NCBI GenBank assembly: GCA_900757255.1
Contig: CAAENE010000338.1
Location: 1-8,897 of the forward strand
From: Clostridia bacterium
GTDB lineage: Bacteria > Bacillota > Clostridia > HGM11514
DNA length: 8,897 nt
Direction: 5' to 3'
The notes under the pieces were generated by a model. It was not told the origin of the DNA. It saw nothing but the letters and a program-made list of their open reading frames with translations, and searched no databases. Made by a program: the position numbers and the translations under genes. Shown here one piece after another: positions 1-5,871 of the stretch (within the stretch, counting starts at the first letter, position 1; the number at the start of each line of letters is the position of its first letter).

Positions 1-288
1 GGACGTACTCCGCTTTAGCGAGGTATGAGCTTAGGCGGAGTAGCCATCGTAAATGGCGTTCACCCTAACGGGTACGCGTCAACCTCGCGAAGCGGGGGAG
101 GGTCTGACCCCTTGGTCACGCGTGCCCCGAAGGGGTATATATGCCCGCCGCCCGGCTCTATGAAGCGGAACCCGCCAATAGGGCTCCCGCAAAGCGAAGC
201 TTTGTGGGATAAAGGAGACGCCGCCCATAAGGCGAAGCTTTTCCCGACAGGGAAAACAAGCAAAAAGGGCGAGCGGCGACGCAGAGGT
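1..288. repeat. Gene-free stretch packed with small hairpins, downstream of glnA
   Basis: I see no credible gene here on either strand; the open frames are low-complexity shadows without a ribosome binding site. The stretch holds a series of short inverted repeats: 8-40 (imperfect, arms CTCCGC/GCGGAG), 43-57 (GCCAT/ATGGC), 62-73 (ACCC/GGGT), 125-135 (CCCC-GAA-GGGG), 186-208 (ten pairs including one G-T, GAA loop) and 239-256 (TTTTCCC/GGGAAAA, loop GACA). Several share a GAA triloop. A 10-base block at 167-176 (GGAACCCGCC) recurs at 5770-5779 in front of the second copy of the 25 bp repeat, so part of this stretch may be an interrupted copy of that element. None of the hairpins is followed by a convincing T-run on the minus strand, so no clear glnA terminator can be named. 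Confidence 0.6.
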
Positions 289-313
289 GGGGGACATCTG
301 CGCATAGGTTATA
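289..313. repeat. 25 bp dispersed repeat, copy 1, overlapping the glnA stop codon
   Basis: This block is identical over 25 bases to 5791-5815 in the same orientation. It starts with five Gs and ends in GGTTATA. On the minus strand it covers the glnA stop codon (TAA, 311-309) and the base pairs either side of it. Here it is also part of a small hairpin, CGCAGA at 280-285 pairing with TCTGCG at 297-302, which copy 2 lacks. Function unknown; it is probably a dispersed intergenic element of this genome. Confidence 0.75.
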
Positions 314-1628
314 TTTGATAAAAGTAGGTTTCGCGTTCAAAGCGTTCCTTGTCGGTTGCTTTTTGATAGCCTTCCCATTCCCTTTGCTTGACTGCTAAAA
401 AGGTGTTTAGTGTCCGTTCAGGCAGATTCTCTTTGATAAATGCACTGCTGCCTGCGGCTATGAGCGCCTCATTCAGCGTTTCGGGAAGCTTTTTGATTGC
501 CCTAAGCTGGCTGATAGTTGCTGTATAGGCATTAAAATCGGATGGAGGACAGAGCTTTTTTTCTTCTTTGATTCCCTCAAGACCTGCGCGTATCAGCAGG
601 GTGAAGGCCGTATAGGGATTGCAGGACGGATCGGGGGAACGGAGCTCCATGCGCGCGTATTCACCCTGCGCTGCCGGAATCCGTATCAGCTGGGAGCGGT
701 TTTGGTGCGACCAGGTAACATACGCCGGCGCTTCAAAGCTGCCAAAGCGTGCATAGGAATTGGTCAGGGGATTCAAAAAAGCGGTCATGTCGCCGGCACG
801 GTCTAAAATGCCGGCAATAAAGCTTTCGGAGTCCGCTGAGTGTTCCTCCGGCGTGTTTTTAAAAATATTCAGCCCGTTTTTTGCCAGGGACAAATTGATG
901 TGCAGTCCGCTGCCGCTTTCATTGGGCAGCGGTTTTGGCAGAAAGGAGGCAAACAGTCCGTTGCGCGCCGCGATGCTGCGGACGGCAAACTTAAAGGTTT
1001 GCAGATTGTCGGCGGCGGTCAGCGCGTCGCTGTAATGAAAATCTATTTCGTTTTGTCCAGGTCCGGTCTCGTGGTGTGAGGTTTCGGGGAAAAGTCCCAT
1101 TTCCTCCAGAGTGAGGCAGATCTCCCGACGGACATTTTCTCCTTTGTCAATCGGGGCGACGTCCATATACCCCGCAAAATCCTGCGGTATTTTGGTTGGA
1201 CGGCCCAGTTCGTTCATCTCAAAGAGGTAAAATTCACATTCTGTTCCGATTTTTACTGTAAAGCCCATGTCGGCGGCGTCTTTGACCGCCGCTTTCAGCT
1301 GGGCGCGGCTGCCTCCTGCAAAGGGGGATCCGTCCGGATAGGTGATATCACAATAAAACCGTACAACGCGCCCAGTCTGCGGACGCCAGGGAAGAACCGC
1401 CAGGGTCGCCGGGTCGGGATGCAGATACAGGTCCGATTCCTCCACGTTCATAAAACCGTCGACGCTTGAAGCATCAAAGGATATTCCCTGATCGAACGCA
1501 CGCGGCAATTCGCTTGATAATATCGATATATTTTTTAGTGTGCCGAAAATATCGGTAAACGCAAGGCGTACAAATTTTACGTCGTTTTCCATAACAAACT
1601 GTAATACTTCTTTTTTGGTATAATCCAT
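309..1628 (-). CDS. glnA: Glutamine synthetase, type I (clostridial variant)
   Basis: This cytoplasmic enzyme makes glutamine from glutamate, ammonia and ATP, supplying the substrate of the glutamate synthase encoded upstream. The protein has 439 residues, within the range of the GSI-alpha family. It carries the N-terminal beta-grasp domain with DIFGTLKN (about 26-33) and FDASSVDGF (51-59). The catalytic domain follows, with TECEF (129-133), HHETGPGQNEIDF (185-197), GSGLHINLS (239-247), flap glutamate FEAP (E299), NRSQLIRIP (310-318) and MELRSPDPSCNPY (327-339). Metal- and substrate-binding Glu, His and Arg residues of the family are present. It departs from textbook GSI: PLPNESGSG replaces the usual PLFGVNGSG, and the flap NSYARFGSFEAP is one residue shorter. 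A Tyr (Y368) sits where the adenylylated Tyr of enteric GS lies, but the surrounding motif is not the adenylylation motif. The ATG at 1628 has AAAGGAGG at 1637-1644 with 8 bases spacing; an in-frame TTG at 1721 lies inside the promoter and is rejected. It probably has its own promoter as well as possible readthrough. Confidence 0.95.
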   Translation of the reverse strand: MDYTKKEVLQFVMENDVKFVRLAFTDIFGTLKNISILSSELPRAFDQGISFDASSVDGFMNVEESDLYLHPDPATLAVLPWRPQTGRVVRFYCDITYPDGSPFAGGSRAQLKAAVKDAADMGFTVKIGTECEFYLFEMNELGRPTKIPQDFAGYMDVAPIDKGENVRREICLTLEEMGLFPETSHHETGPGQNEIDFHYSDALTAADNLQTFKFAVRSIAARNGLFASFLPKPLPNESGSGLHINLSLAKNGLNIFKNTPEEHSADSESFIAGILDRAGDMTAFLNPLTNSYARFGSFEAPAYVTWSHQNRSQLIRIPAAQGEYARMELRSPDPSCNPYTAFTLLIRAGLEGIKEEKKLCPPSDFNAYTATISQLRAIKKLPETLNEALIAAGSSAFIKENLPERTLNTFLAVKQREWEGYQKATDKERFERETYFYQI

Positions 1629-1649
1629 ACCGTTTGCCTCCTTTGGGAT

Positions 1650-1679
1650 AGGCATAAGATAGTTGAGCCCGATATGCCT
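1650..1679 (-). promoter_or_regulatory. Leader hairpin upstream of the glnA ribosome binding site
   Basis: AGGCATA at 1650-1656 pairs with TATGCCT at 1673-1679 across a 16-base loop. The hairpin would start a few bases after the predicted transcription start and end about 5 bases before the AAAGGAGG ribosome binding site. The position suits RNA stability or translational control, but seven pairs with a long loop may be chance. Confidence 0.35.
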
Positions 1680-1692
1680 GGTCTTTCTTTTT

Positions 1693-1721
1693 ATTTTAAA
1701 GTAAGAGGCGGCTGATGTCAA
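1693..1721 (-). promoter_or_regulatory. Near-consensus vegetative promoter for glnA
   Basis: On the minus strand TTGACA (1721-1716) is followed by a 17-base spacer and TAAAAT (1698-1693). This is a perfect -35 box, ideal spacing and a -10 box with one mismatch to TATAAT. Transcription would start near 1686, giving a leader of about 58 bases before the glnA ATG. The -35 box overlaps the TGA stop (1720-1718) of the GXGXG gene. I looked for a GlnR/TnrA-type box (TGTNA-N7-TNACA) around it and found no good match. Confidence 0.75.
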
Positions 1722-2440
1722 TTATACGTATACATTTGCTGATACGGATTTTTGGTATTGGGAGCCAGCACGTAAAATGGTTCCGCTTCCAGCTCCTTTT
1801 CGTCATAACCGAACAGCCGGCAGTATTGCGCAATATCGTCCTTGATTTCAGCCATATCCTCCTTGCCTGCTTTTCTCACTTCCACCTGTTTTGGCAGATT
1901 CTGCGGCTTTTGCGTGCAGCGTAAATAGATTTTGCCTCCGTGCATGCCTGAACCTAAAAAGTTCCCCGCCGGGACTTTGCCGTCTGCGCCGATACCCAGT
2001 ACGATGATACGTCCGCCCGATAAATATTCTCCCAAAAAGCTGCCGGCACAGCCGCCGATAACCAGCACGGGTACAATATCCTTGTAGGCTTTCATATGGA
2101 TGCCGGCGCGGTAACCGGCGCTGCCCTGAACAAATATTTTACCGCCGCGCATGGCATACCCTGTTGCGTCGCCGCTGGAACCGTGCACGCATATCGTTCC
2201 GGCGCTCATGGTATCGCCTGTTGCGTCCTGTGCGTTGCCGTAAACGGTTATGTCCGCACCGTCCAAATACGCGCCCAGTGCGTTGCCGGGCGTTCCCTTG
2301 ATCGTAATGCTTTTCTCGCTCAGGCCGCTTGCGATATAGCGCTGGCCCAGGCAGTTCTCTATTTCAATATATTTGTCTTTGGTATTTTTGATTTCGTTGT
2401 TCAGGATTTGAAAGTGCAGGTTGCCTACTGTTATTTTCAT
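1718..2440 (-). CDS. Glutamate synthase domain 3 (GXGXG beta-helix) chain
   Basis: This 240-residue protein corresponds to the C-terminal GXGXG domain of bacterial glutamate synthase large subunit, here a separate chain. That domain is a right-handed beta-helix that holds the amidotransferase and FMN domains together and has no catalytic residues of its own. The helix repeats are visible as recurring G-rich turns between about residues 49 and 180, for example GDTMSAGTICVHGSSGDATG, GYAMRGGKIFVQGSAG and LGEYLSGGRIIVLGIG. The last 50 or so residues are a charged, helix-prone tail. The ATG (2440) overlaps the stop of the flavoprotein gene as ATGA, with GGGAGGTG just upstream, so translation is probably coupled. 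Homologous GXGXG subunits also occur in formylmethanofuran dehydrogenase (FwdC), but the neighbours make glutamate synthase much the likelier partner. Confidence 0.9.
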   Translation of the reverse strand: MKITVGNLHFQILNNEIKNTKDKYIEIENCLGQRYIASGLSEKSITIKGTPGNALGAYLDGADITVYGNAQDATGDTMSAGTICVHGSSGDATGYAMRGGKIFVQGSAGYRAGIHMKAYKDIVPVLVIGGCAGSFLGEYLSGGRIIVLGIGADGKVPAGNFLGSGMHGGKIYLRCTQKPQNLPKQVEVRKAGKEDMAEIKDDIAQYCRLFGYDEKELEAEPFYVLAPNTKNPYQQMYTYN

Positions 2441-3669
2441 GACGGTACACCTCCCAGTTCTTCTGCCCGCACGCTGCTGGAAAAGGCCATCAGCTGCGGT
2501 TTCTTCTTCAATAAGTCAAAATCAACTGTGGAAAGGGGCGTTTCATTACGTATCATAGCGGTATAAATACCCGCCCGCGCTACGTCGCCTATCAGGATAT
2601 ATCCTTTGAGTACGCCGTCCTTTGTCACCAGTTTTTTATAATTGCCGCCCTTGCAGGTAACAAACTCATCGCCCTCATAGCTGCCCGCAGTGATGATATG
2701 CAGACCGAAAAAGCCGACTGCATTCATCGGGATACAATCGGTCAGCGGCTTGTTGCCGCCCGCCATAGAAATACCCGCGGTTTCGCCCTGGCGGTAGGCA
2801 TTCGGCAGCAGAGCCAAGATCCGCCGCTGCTGTATCGTAATATCATAGCTTTCGGTACAGTCGCCCGCCGCGTATACGTCCGGCAGGGAAGTTTTACCGT
2901 TCTCATCTGTTACAATACCCCGGTTAATCTCGCTTCCCGCGTCTTTTACAAGCTCGGTATTCGGTCTTACGCCGACCGCCGTGACCAGAATATCAAATTC
3001 CAATTTTTGGCCGTCTTTTAATATTGCTTCCTGTTTTTCAAATTTTTGAACGCTGTTTGATAAGATAAAATCAATACCCTGCTTTTTGATATGCTTTTCA
3101 ACAATTTGTGATCCCTTCTGGTCCAGCACGCTGGGCAGTATGCGGTCAGCCAAATCAACCACAGTTATTTTACCGCATTTTTCCGATATACCTTCCGCGC
3201 ATTTGAGGCCGATCAGCCCCGCGCCGATTATCAGAACTCTTGCGCCTGGAAACAACGCTTTTTCCAGCGCTTTTGCATCGTCAAGTGACAGGAAGGTGAA
3301 CTTGTTTTCCACCTTGTCATATCCCTCCATCGGCGGGATGAAGGGGCGTGAGCCTGTTGCTATCAGAAGCTTATCGTATGTTACAATTTCGCCGCCGTCC
3401 AAATACACCTGTTTACCTGTAACGTCGATTTTTTCTGCTGTCCGCCCCAGCATGGGTTTTACTTGGTTATCCTGATAAAAGGTTTTGGGCCGGTAATCCA
3501 TTTTCTTTAATGTCGTTTTGCCCCACAGCAGATAGGATATCAGCGGCCGTCCGTATGTATGGTAAGGTTCGTTGGATATCACTGTGATAGTTCCGGTTTT
3601 GTCTTTCTGCCGGATTCCTTCGATACATCCGACTGCTGCTGCAGAGTTGCCGATAATTACATAATTCAT
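2437..3669 (-). CDS. FAD/NAD(H)-dependent oxidoreductase, probable electron-input flavoprotein of glutamate synthase
   Basis: This 410-residue pyridine nucleotide-disulfide oxidoreductase-fold protein resembles NirB N-terminal, NADH-rubredoxin reductase and the FNOR partner of CooF more than it resembles GltD. The FAD-binding motif is at the N-terminus (VIIGNSAAAVG, residues 4-14), followed by ATGSRP (104-109). The NAD-binding motif IIGAGLIG (147-154) is followed by VVD with Asp172 at the end of the second strand, which favours NADH over NADPH. VYAAGD (265-270) is the second FAD site. No redox-active CxxxxC pair is present, so it is not a disulfide reductase. The start ATG at 3669 has GAGGTG 6 bases upstream and lies 5 bases after the ferredoxin stop. 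It overlaps the GXGXG gene by 4 bases. The likely role, inferred from the context, is passing electrons between NADH and the ferredoxin subunit next to it. Confidence 0.88.
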   Translation of the reverse strand: MNYVIIGNSAAAVGCIEGIRQKDKTGTITVISNEPYHTYGRPLISYLLWGKTTLKKMDYRPKTFYQDNQVKPMLGRTAEKIDVTGKQVYLDGGEIVTYDKLLIATGSRPFIPPMEGYDKVENKFTFLSLDDAKALEKALFPGARVLIIGAGLIGLKCAEGISEKCGKITVVDLADRILPSVLDQKGSQIVEKHIKKQGIDFILSNSVQKFEKQEAILKDGQKLEFDILVTAVGVRPNTELVKDAGSEINRGIVTDENGKTSLPDVYAAGDCTESYDITIQQRRILALLPNAYRQGETAGISMAGGNKPLTDCIPMNAVGFFGLHIITAGSYEGDEFVTCKGGNYKKLVTKDGVLKGYILIGDVARAGIYTAMIRNETPLSTVDFDLLKKKPQLMAFSSSVRAEELGGVPS

Positions 3670-3674
3670 CCCTG

Positions 3675-4103
3675 TCACCTCTCCTCGTATACGATTGCTT
3701 TGTTTGGGCATCCTTTGACGCAGGCCGGTTCGCCAAACGTATTTTTGGTGCACAGCTCGCATTTCTGCACTGCGCCGTGTTCCGACGGCATTACCGCACC
3801 GTATGGACAGGACAGGATACAGGTATAACAGCCCACGCATTTGTCGCCGTCTATCTGGATAACGCCGTTTTCAATGGTCAGTGCTCCTGAAATACAGCCT
3901 TTCACACACAGCGGTTCCTTGCAATGCCTGCAGGATACTGCAAAACTGATACCGTCTTTTTCTTCTATGTTGATGCGGGGATGGATATGCGCCCCTTTCA
4001 GCGCCTTTACCATATCGTCTTTGCCTGAATTTGCATAGGCGCAGTAGTATTCGCACAGATGGCATCCAAGGCACCATTGTTCATTAACATAAATCCGTTT
4101 CAT
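3675..4103 (-). CDS. Four-cluster [4Fe-4S] ferredoxin-like electron-transfer subunit (CooF/HycB/DmsB type)
   Basis: This 142-residue cytoplasmic protein has sixteen cysteines in four groups. CxxCxxCxxxC begins at C11. A second group, CxxCxxxxCxxxC, starts in SCRHCKEPLC. CVGCYTCILSCP follows as the third, and CELC-x9-CxxxC as the fourth. This is the pattern of DMSO-reductase chain B, HycB and CooF electron-transfer subunits, which carry four [4Fe-4S] clusters. No signal peptide or membrane segment is seen. The ATG at 4103 has AGGTG at 4115-4111, 7 bases upstream, and a stable hairpin stands just before it. The stop codon is 5 bases from the flavoprotein start, so the two are surely cotranslated. 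In carbon monoxide dehydrogenase clusters a CooF and an FAD-NAD oxidoreductase form a similar pair. Here the pair probably feeds glutamate synthase. Confidence 0.9.
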   Translation of the reverse strand: MKRIYVNEQWCLGCHLCEYYCAYANSGKDDMVKALKGAHIHPRINIEEKDGISFAVSCRHCKEPLCVKGCISGALTIENGVIQIDGDKCVGCYTCILSCPYGAVMPSEHGAVQKCELCTKNTFGEPACVKGCPNKAIVYEER

Positions 4104-4123
4104 TTATTATCACCTGTCCTTTC

Positions 4124-4147
4124 CTGCTTTTTCGGCGGAAAAAGCAG
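4124..4147 (-). promoter_or_regulatory. Leader hairpin upstream of the ferredoxin gene
   Basis: This is a perfect ten-pair hairpin, arms CTGCTTTTTC and GAAAAAGCAG with loop GGCG at 4134-4137. It ends 20 bases before the ATG, just ahead of the ribosome binding site. The inner arms (GCTTTTTC/GAAAAAGC) are identical to those of the hairpin at 8846-8865 ahead of the amidotransferase gene. No T-run follows it on the minus strand, so it does not look like a terminator. It could stabilise a processed mRNA end or bind a regulator. Confidence 0.55.
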
Positions 4148-4148
4148 C

Positions 4149-4178
4149 AAAAACGCCCGGGGGTTTCGATTCCCCCGG
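4149..4178 (-). terminator. Probable intrinsic terminator downstream of purA
   Basis: On the minus strand CCGGGGG (4178-4172) pairs with CCCCCGG (4163-4157) around an 8-base loop, followed by GCG and five Ts (4153-4149). It lies 168 bases after the purA stop and 45 bases before the ferredoxin start. It could separate purA transcription from the ferredoxin-flavoprotein-GXGXG group, at least partly. The three bases between stem and T-run weaken it slightly. No separate promoter for the ferredoxin group was found, so some readthrough seems needed. Confidence 0.55.
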
Positions 4179-4251
4179 AGCCCCTAAAACGATCCTCCGG
4201 GTGCAGCAGGGCTTTGAGGTCTTTGCAATTTGATAGTCTCTGAGGGAAGAT
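4159..4251. repeat. Dispersed repeat family, copy A (left of purA)
   Basis: Three blocks occur in the same order and orientation as in copy B at 5872-5997. A 16-base identity at 4159-4174 (GGGGGTTTCGATTCCC) comes first. CCCCTAAAACG at 4181-4191 compares with CCCCTAAACG. The third, TCTCTGAGGGAAGAT at 4237-4251, has 14 of 15 bases matching. Spacing between blocks differs, so the copies have diverged by insertion or deletion. The rest of the 243 bp gap 4104-4346 holds another small hairpin (CGAAAC/GTTTCG, 4297-4312) and no gene that I would call. Confidence 0.55.
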
Positions 4252-4346
4252 TCTCTTGAAGTTGTTCAGGAAGTCATGTTCTCCCGATGAAAGCTCCGAA
4301 ACGGCTGTTTCGCGGGGGAGGAACGTTCTTTTAAGAAAGCGCAGGG

Positions 4347-5621
4347 TCAAAAGCAGGTTACATACGCTTCCCGTTCTGCTCCGACGGATACATATTTTAT
4401 CGGGCATGCGACCGCCTTTTCAATGTACTTTATATAATTGACCGCCTGCTCCGGAAGATCGGATACTTTGCGGCAGCCGCTGATATCACAGTTCCAGCCG
4501 GACATGGTCTCAATGATTGGCTTTGCCCGGTTCAAAAGCTCGCCGTATGGGAATTCTTCCGTCCGTTTGCCGTCGATTTCATAGGCAACGCAAATCGGAA
4601 TGTCCTTTAAATAAGACAGGACGTCCATTTTGGTGAGTGCAATTGTATCCGCGCCCTGTACCCGTACGCCGTATCGGGACGCAACGGCATCAAACGGGCC
4701 GACCCGTCTCGGACGCCCTGTCGCCGCGCCGTATTCACCGCCTGCTTTTCGCAGTGCTTCCGCTTCATCACCGAACAGTTCACAGGTAAAGGGTCCTTCT
4801 CCTACGCAGGTCGAATATGCTTTCATAACGCCAATGGCTGCATCCAGCTTCTGTCCCGGTATTCCCGCACCAATTGGCGCATAGGCCGCAATCGTCGAGG
4901 AAGATGAAGTATAGGGATAAATGCCAAAATCAATGTCGCGCAGTGCGCCCAGCTGGGCTTCAAACAGGATTCTTTTGCCTTCCTTCGCCGCGTTGTCCAA
5001 ATATACGCTGGTATCGCAGATGTGCGCTTTCAGGTCTTTTCCATAGGTTTCCAGCCAGTCCAAAATTTCGGTCAGCTCGATTTTTTCCGCGCCGTACGCT
5101 TTTTCAAACGTCAGGTTTTTCCATTCGATGATATCCGCCAGCCGTTCCTTCAAAGCATCCATCTGGAGTAAATCTCCCATGCGGATGGCTTTTTTCATGT
5201 ATTTATCGCCGTACACCGGCGCTATGCCGCGGCGGGTCGAGCCGTATTTTTTATCGCCGAGCCGTTCTTCTTCCAAAATATCCTGCCGCACATGATAGGG
5301 CAGGCAGATGACCGCCCGGTCGCTGATTTTCAGGTTTTCGGGGGAAATGCTGATTCCGGCTTTGGCCAGCTTTGCAATTTCACCGCACAGGTGACCTAAA
5401 TCGATCACCATCCCGCTGCCCATGACGTTCACCACGTCACTGCGCAGAATCCCTGACGGCAGCAAGTTCAAGATGAATTTGCCTTTTTCGTTTATGACGG
5501 TATGACCGGCGTTGTTTCCGCCCTGATACCGCACTACAATATCCTGGTCCTGTGACAGAAGGTCCACCATCCGGCCCTTTCCTTCGTCACCCCAATTGAT
5601 TCCGACTATACTTGTTAACAT
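4347..5621 (-). CDS. purA: Adenylosuccinate synthetase
   Basis: This cytoplasmic enzyme of purine synthesis joins IMP and aspartate with GTP hydrolysis to give adenylosuccinate, the precursor of AMP. The protein has 424 residues, close to the E. coli enzyme (432). Visible motifs are the P-loop WGDEGKGR (10-17, catalytic Asp12), RYQGGNNAGHT (31-41, catalytic His40), GSTRRGIAP (127-135), VGEGPF (273-278), GAATGRPRR (298-306) and LTKMDVLS (329-336). Several positions differ from the classical enzyme: FEAQLG where FEGAQG is usual, YTSSSST for YVTSSNT, and GSTRRG for GTTGRG. I associate this variant with Clostridia and expect it to be functional, because the catalytic Asp and His are intact. The ATG at 5621 has AAAGGA at 5635-5630, 8 bases upstream; an in-frame TTG at 5699 would read through leader hairpins and is rejected. 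It is odd to find it splitting a glutamate synthase cluster. Confidence 0.93.
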   Translation of the reverse strand: MLTSIVGINWGDEGKGRMVDLLSQDQDIVVRYQGGNNAGHTVINEKGKFILNLLPSGILRSDVVNVMGSGMVIDLGHLCGEIAKLAKAGISISPENLKISDRAVICLPYHVRQDILEEERLGDKKYGSTRRGIAPVYGDKYMKKAIRMGDLLQMDALKERLADIIEWKNLTFEKAYGAEKIELTEILDWLETYGKDLKAHICDTSVYLDNAAKEGKRILFEAQLGALRDIDFGIYPYTSSSSTIAAYAPIGAGIPGQKLDAAIGVMKAYSTCVGEGPFTCELFGDEAEALRKAGGEYGAATGRPRRVGPFDAVASRYGVRVQGADTIALTKMDVLSYLKDIPICVAYEIDGKRTEEFPYGELLNRAKPIIETMSGWNCDISGCRKVSDLPEQAVNYIKYIEKAVACPIKYVSVGAEREAYVTCF

Positions 5622-5649
5622 GTAATCGTTCCTTTCTTCTTTAAATCGG

Positions 5650-5684
5650 AGCAAAGCTCTGCTTTGCTTGCAAGGAGCAGAGCT
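5650..5684 (-). promoter_or_regulatory. Alternative hairpins in the purA leader
   Basis: Two overlapping stems cannot form together. Stem 1 pairs AGCAAAGC (5650-5657) with GCTTTGCT (5661-5668) around a 3-base loop. Stem 2 pairs AGCTCTGCT (5655-5663) with AGCAGAGCT (5676-5684). Stem 1 ends 28 bases before the purA ATG and about 14 before its ribosome binding site. A further AGCAGAGC at 5707-5714 could compete with the second arm. I see no conserved purine riboswitch core. Confidence 0.35.
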
Positions 5685-5729
5685 CGCGACAGATTGCAAG
5701 CTGCGCAGCAGAGCGTTAGCTCCTCAGGG

Positions 5730-5760
5730 TTTCAGCGGGGGATTACGATCCCCGCTGAAA
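5730..5760. repeat. Strong 11-pair hairpin upstream of purA
   Basis: TTTCAGCGGGG at 5730-5740 and its exact complement at 5750-5760 enclose a 9-base loop. No T-run follows on either strand, so it is not a classical terminator. It could be part of the dispersed repeat material or a structured purA leader. Confidence 0.55.
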
Positions 5761-5769
5761 GTCTGAAAT

Positions 5770-5815
5770 GGAACCCGCCGCCGATACGGCGGGGGACATC
5801 TGCGCATAGGTTATA
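5770..5815. repeat. 25 bp dispersed repeat, copy 2, with its adjoining hairpin
   Basis: 5791-5815 matches 289-313 exactly over 25 bases. Here it joins directly to GGAACCCGCC (5770-5779), which in copy 1 lies about 110 bases further away. The join makes a clean hairpin CCCGCCG/CGGCGGG (5774-5780 with 5787-5793). Copy 2 thus looks like the compact form and copy 1 like an interrupted or rearranged one. Confidence 0.7.
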
Positions 5816-5871
5816 CTAAAGAAGCAAAGCTTCTTCTACTTTTGCTGCGGGCATTCGTGCTAAAAACCGCA

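Noticed and set aside
25..318. Plus-strand open frame of 97 residues downstream of glnA
   Set aside because: Low-complexity Gly, Pro and Arg content over a hairpin array, no ribosome binding site, and overlap with the glnA end.
1716..1737. GlnR/TnrA operator over the glnA promoter
   Set aside because: TATACGTATA at 1724-1733 is palindromic but lies in codons of the GXGXG gene, and the TGTNA-N7-TNACA pattern does not fit at the right spacing.
2437..3669. GltD, the classical small subunit of NADPH-glutamate synthase
   Set aside because: The protein lacks the N-terminal Fe-S cysteine domain of GltD, is shorter, and has motif order and sequence closer to NirB/FNOR flavoproteins.
4159..4190. tRNA T-arm and acceptor remnant
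   Set aside because: GGGGG-TTTCGATT-CCCCC resembles a T-arm at first sight, but the loop has eight bases and no D-arm or anticodon arm can be placed upstream on either strand.
4084..4407. Minus-strand open frame of 107 residues between purA and the ferredoxin gene
   Set aside because: It overlaps the end of purA and the start of the ferredoxin gene and reads through the terminator and the leader hairpin. Part of it looks protein-like, but this can come from the repeat family.
4347..5621. PurZ-type (2-aminoadenylosuccinate) synthetase as in some phages
   Set aside because: PurZ enzymes have the catalytic Asp replaced; here Asp12 of GDEGKG is intact, and there are no phage neighbours.
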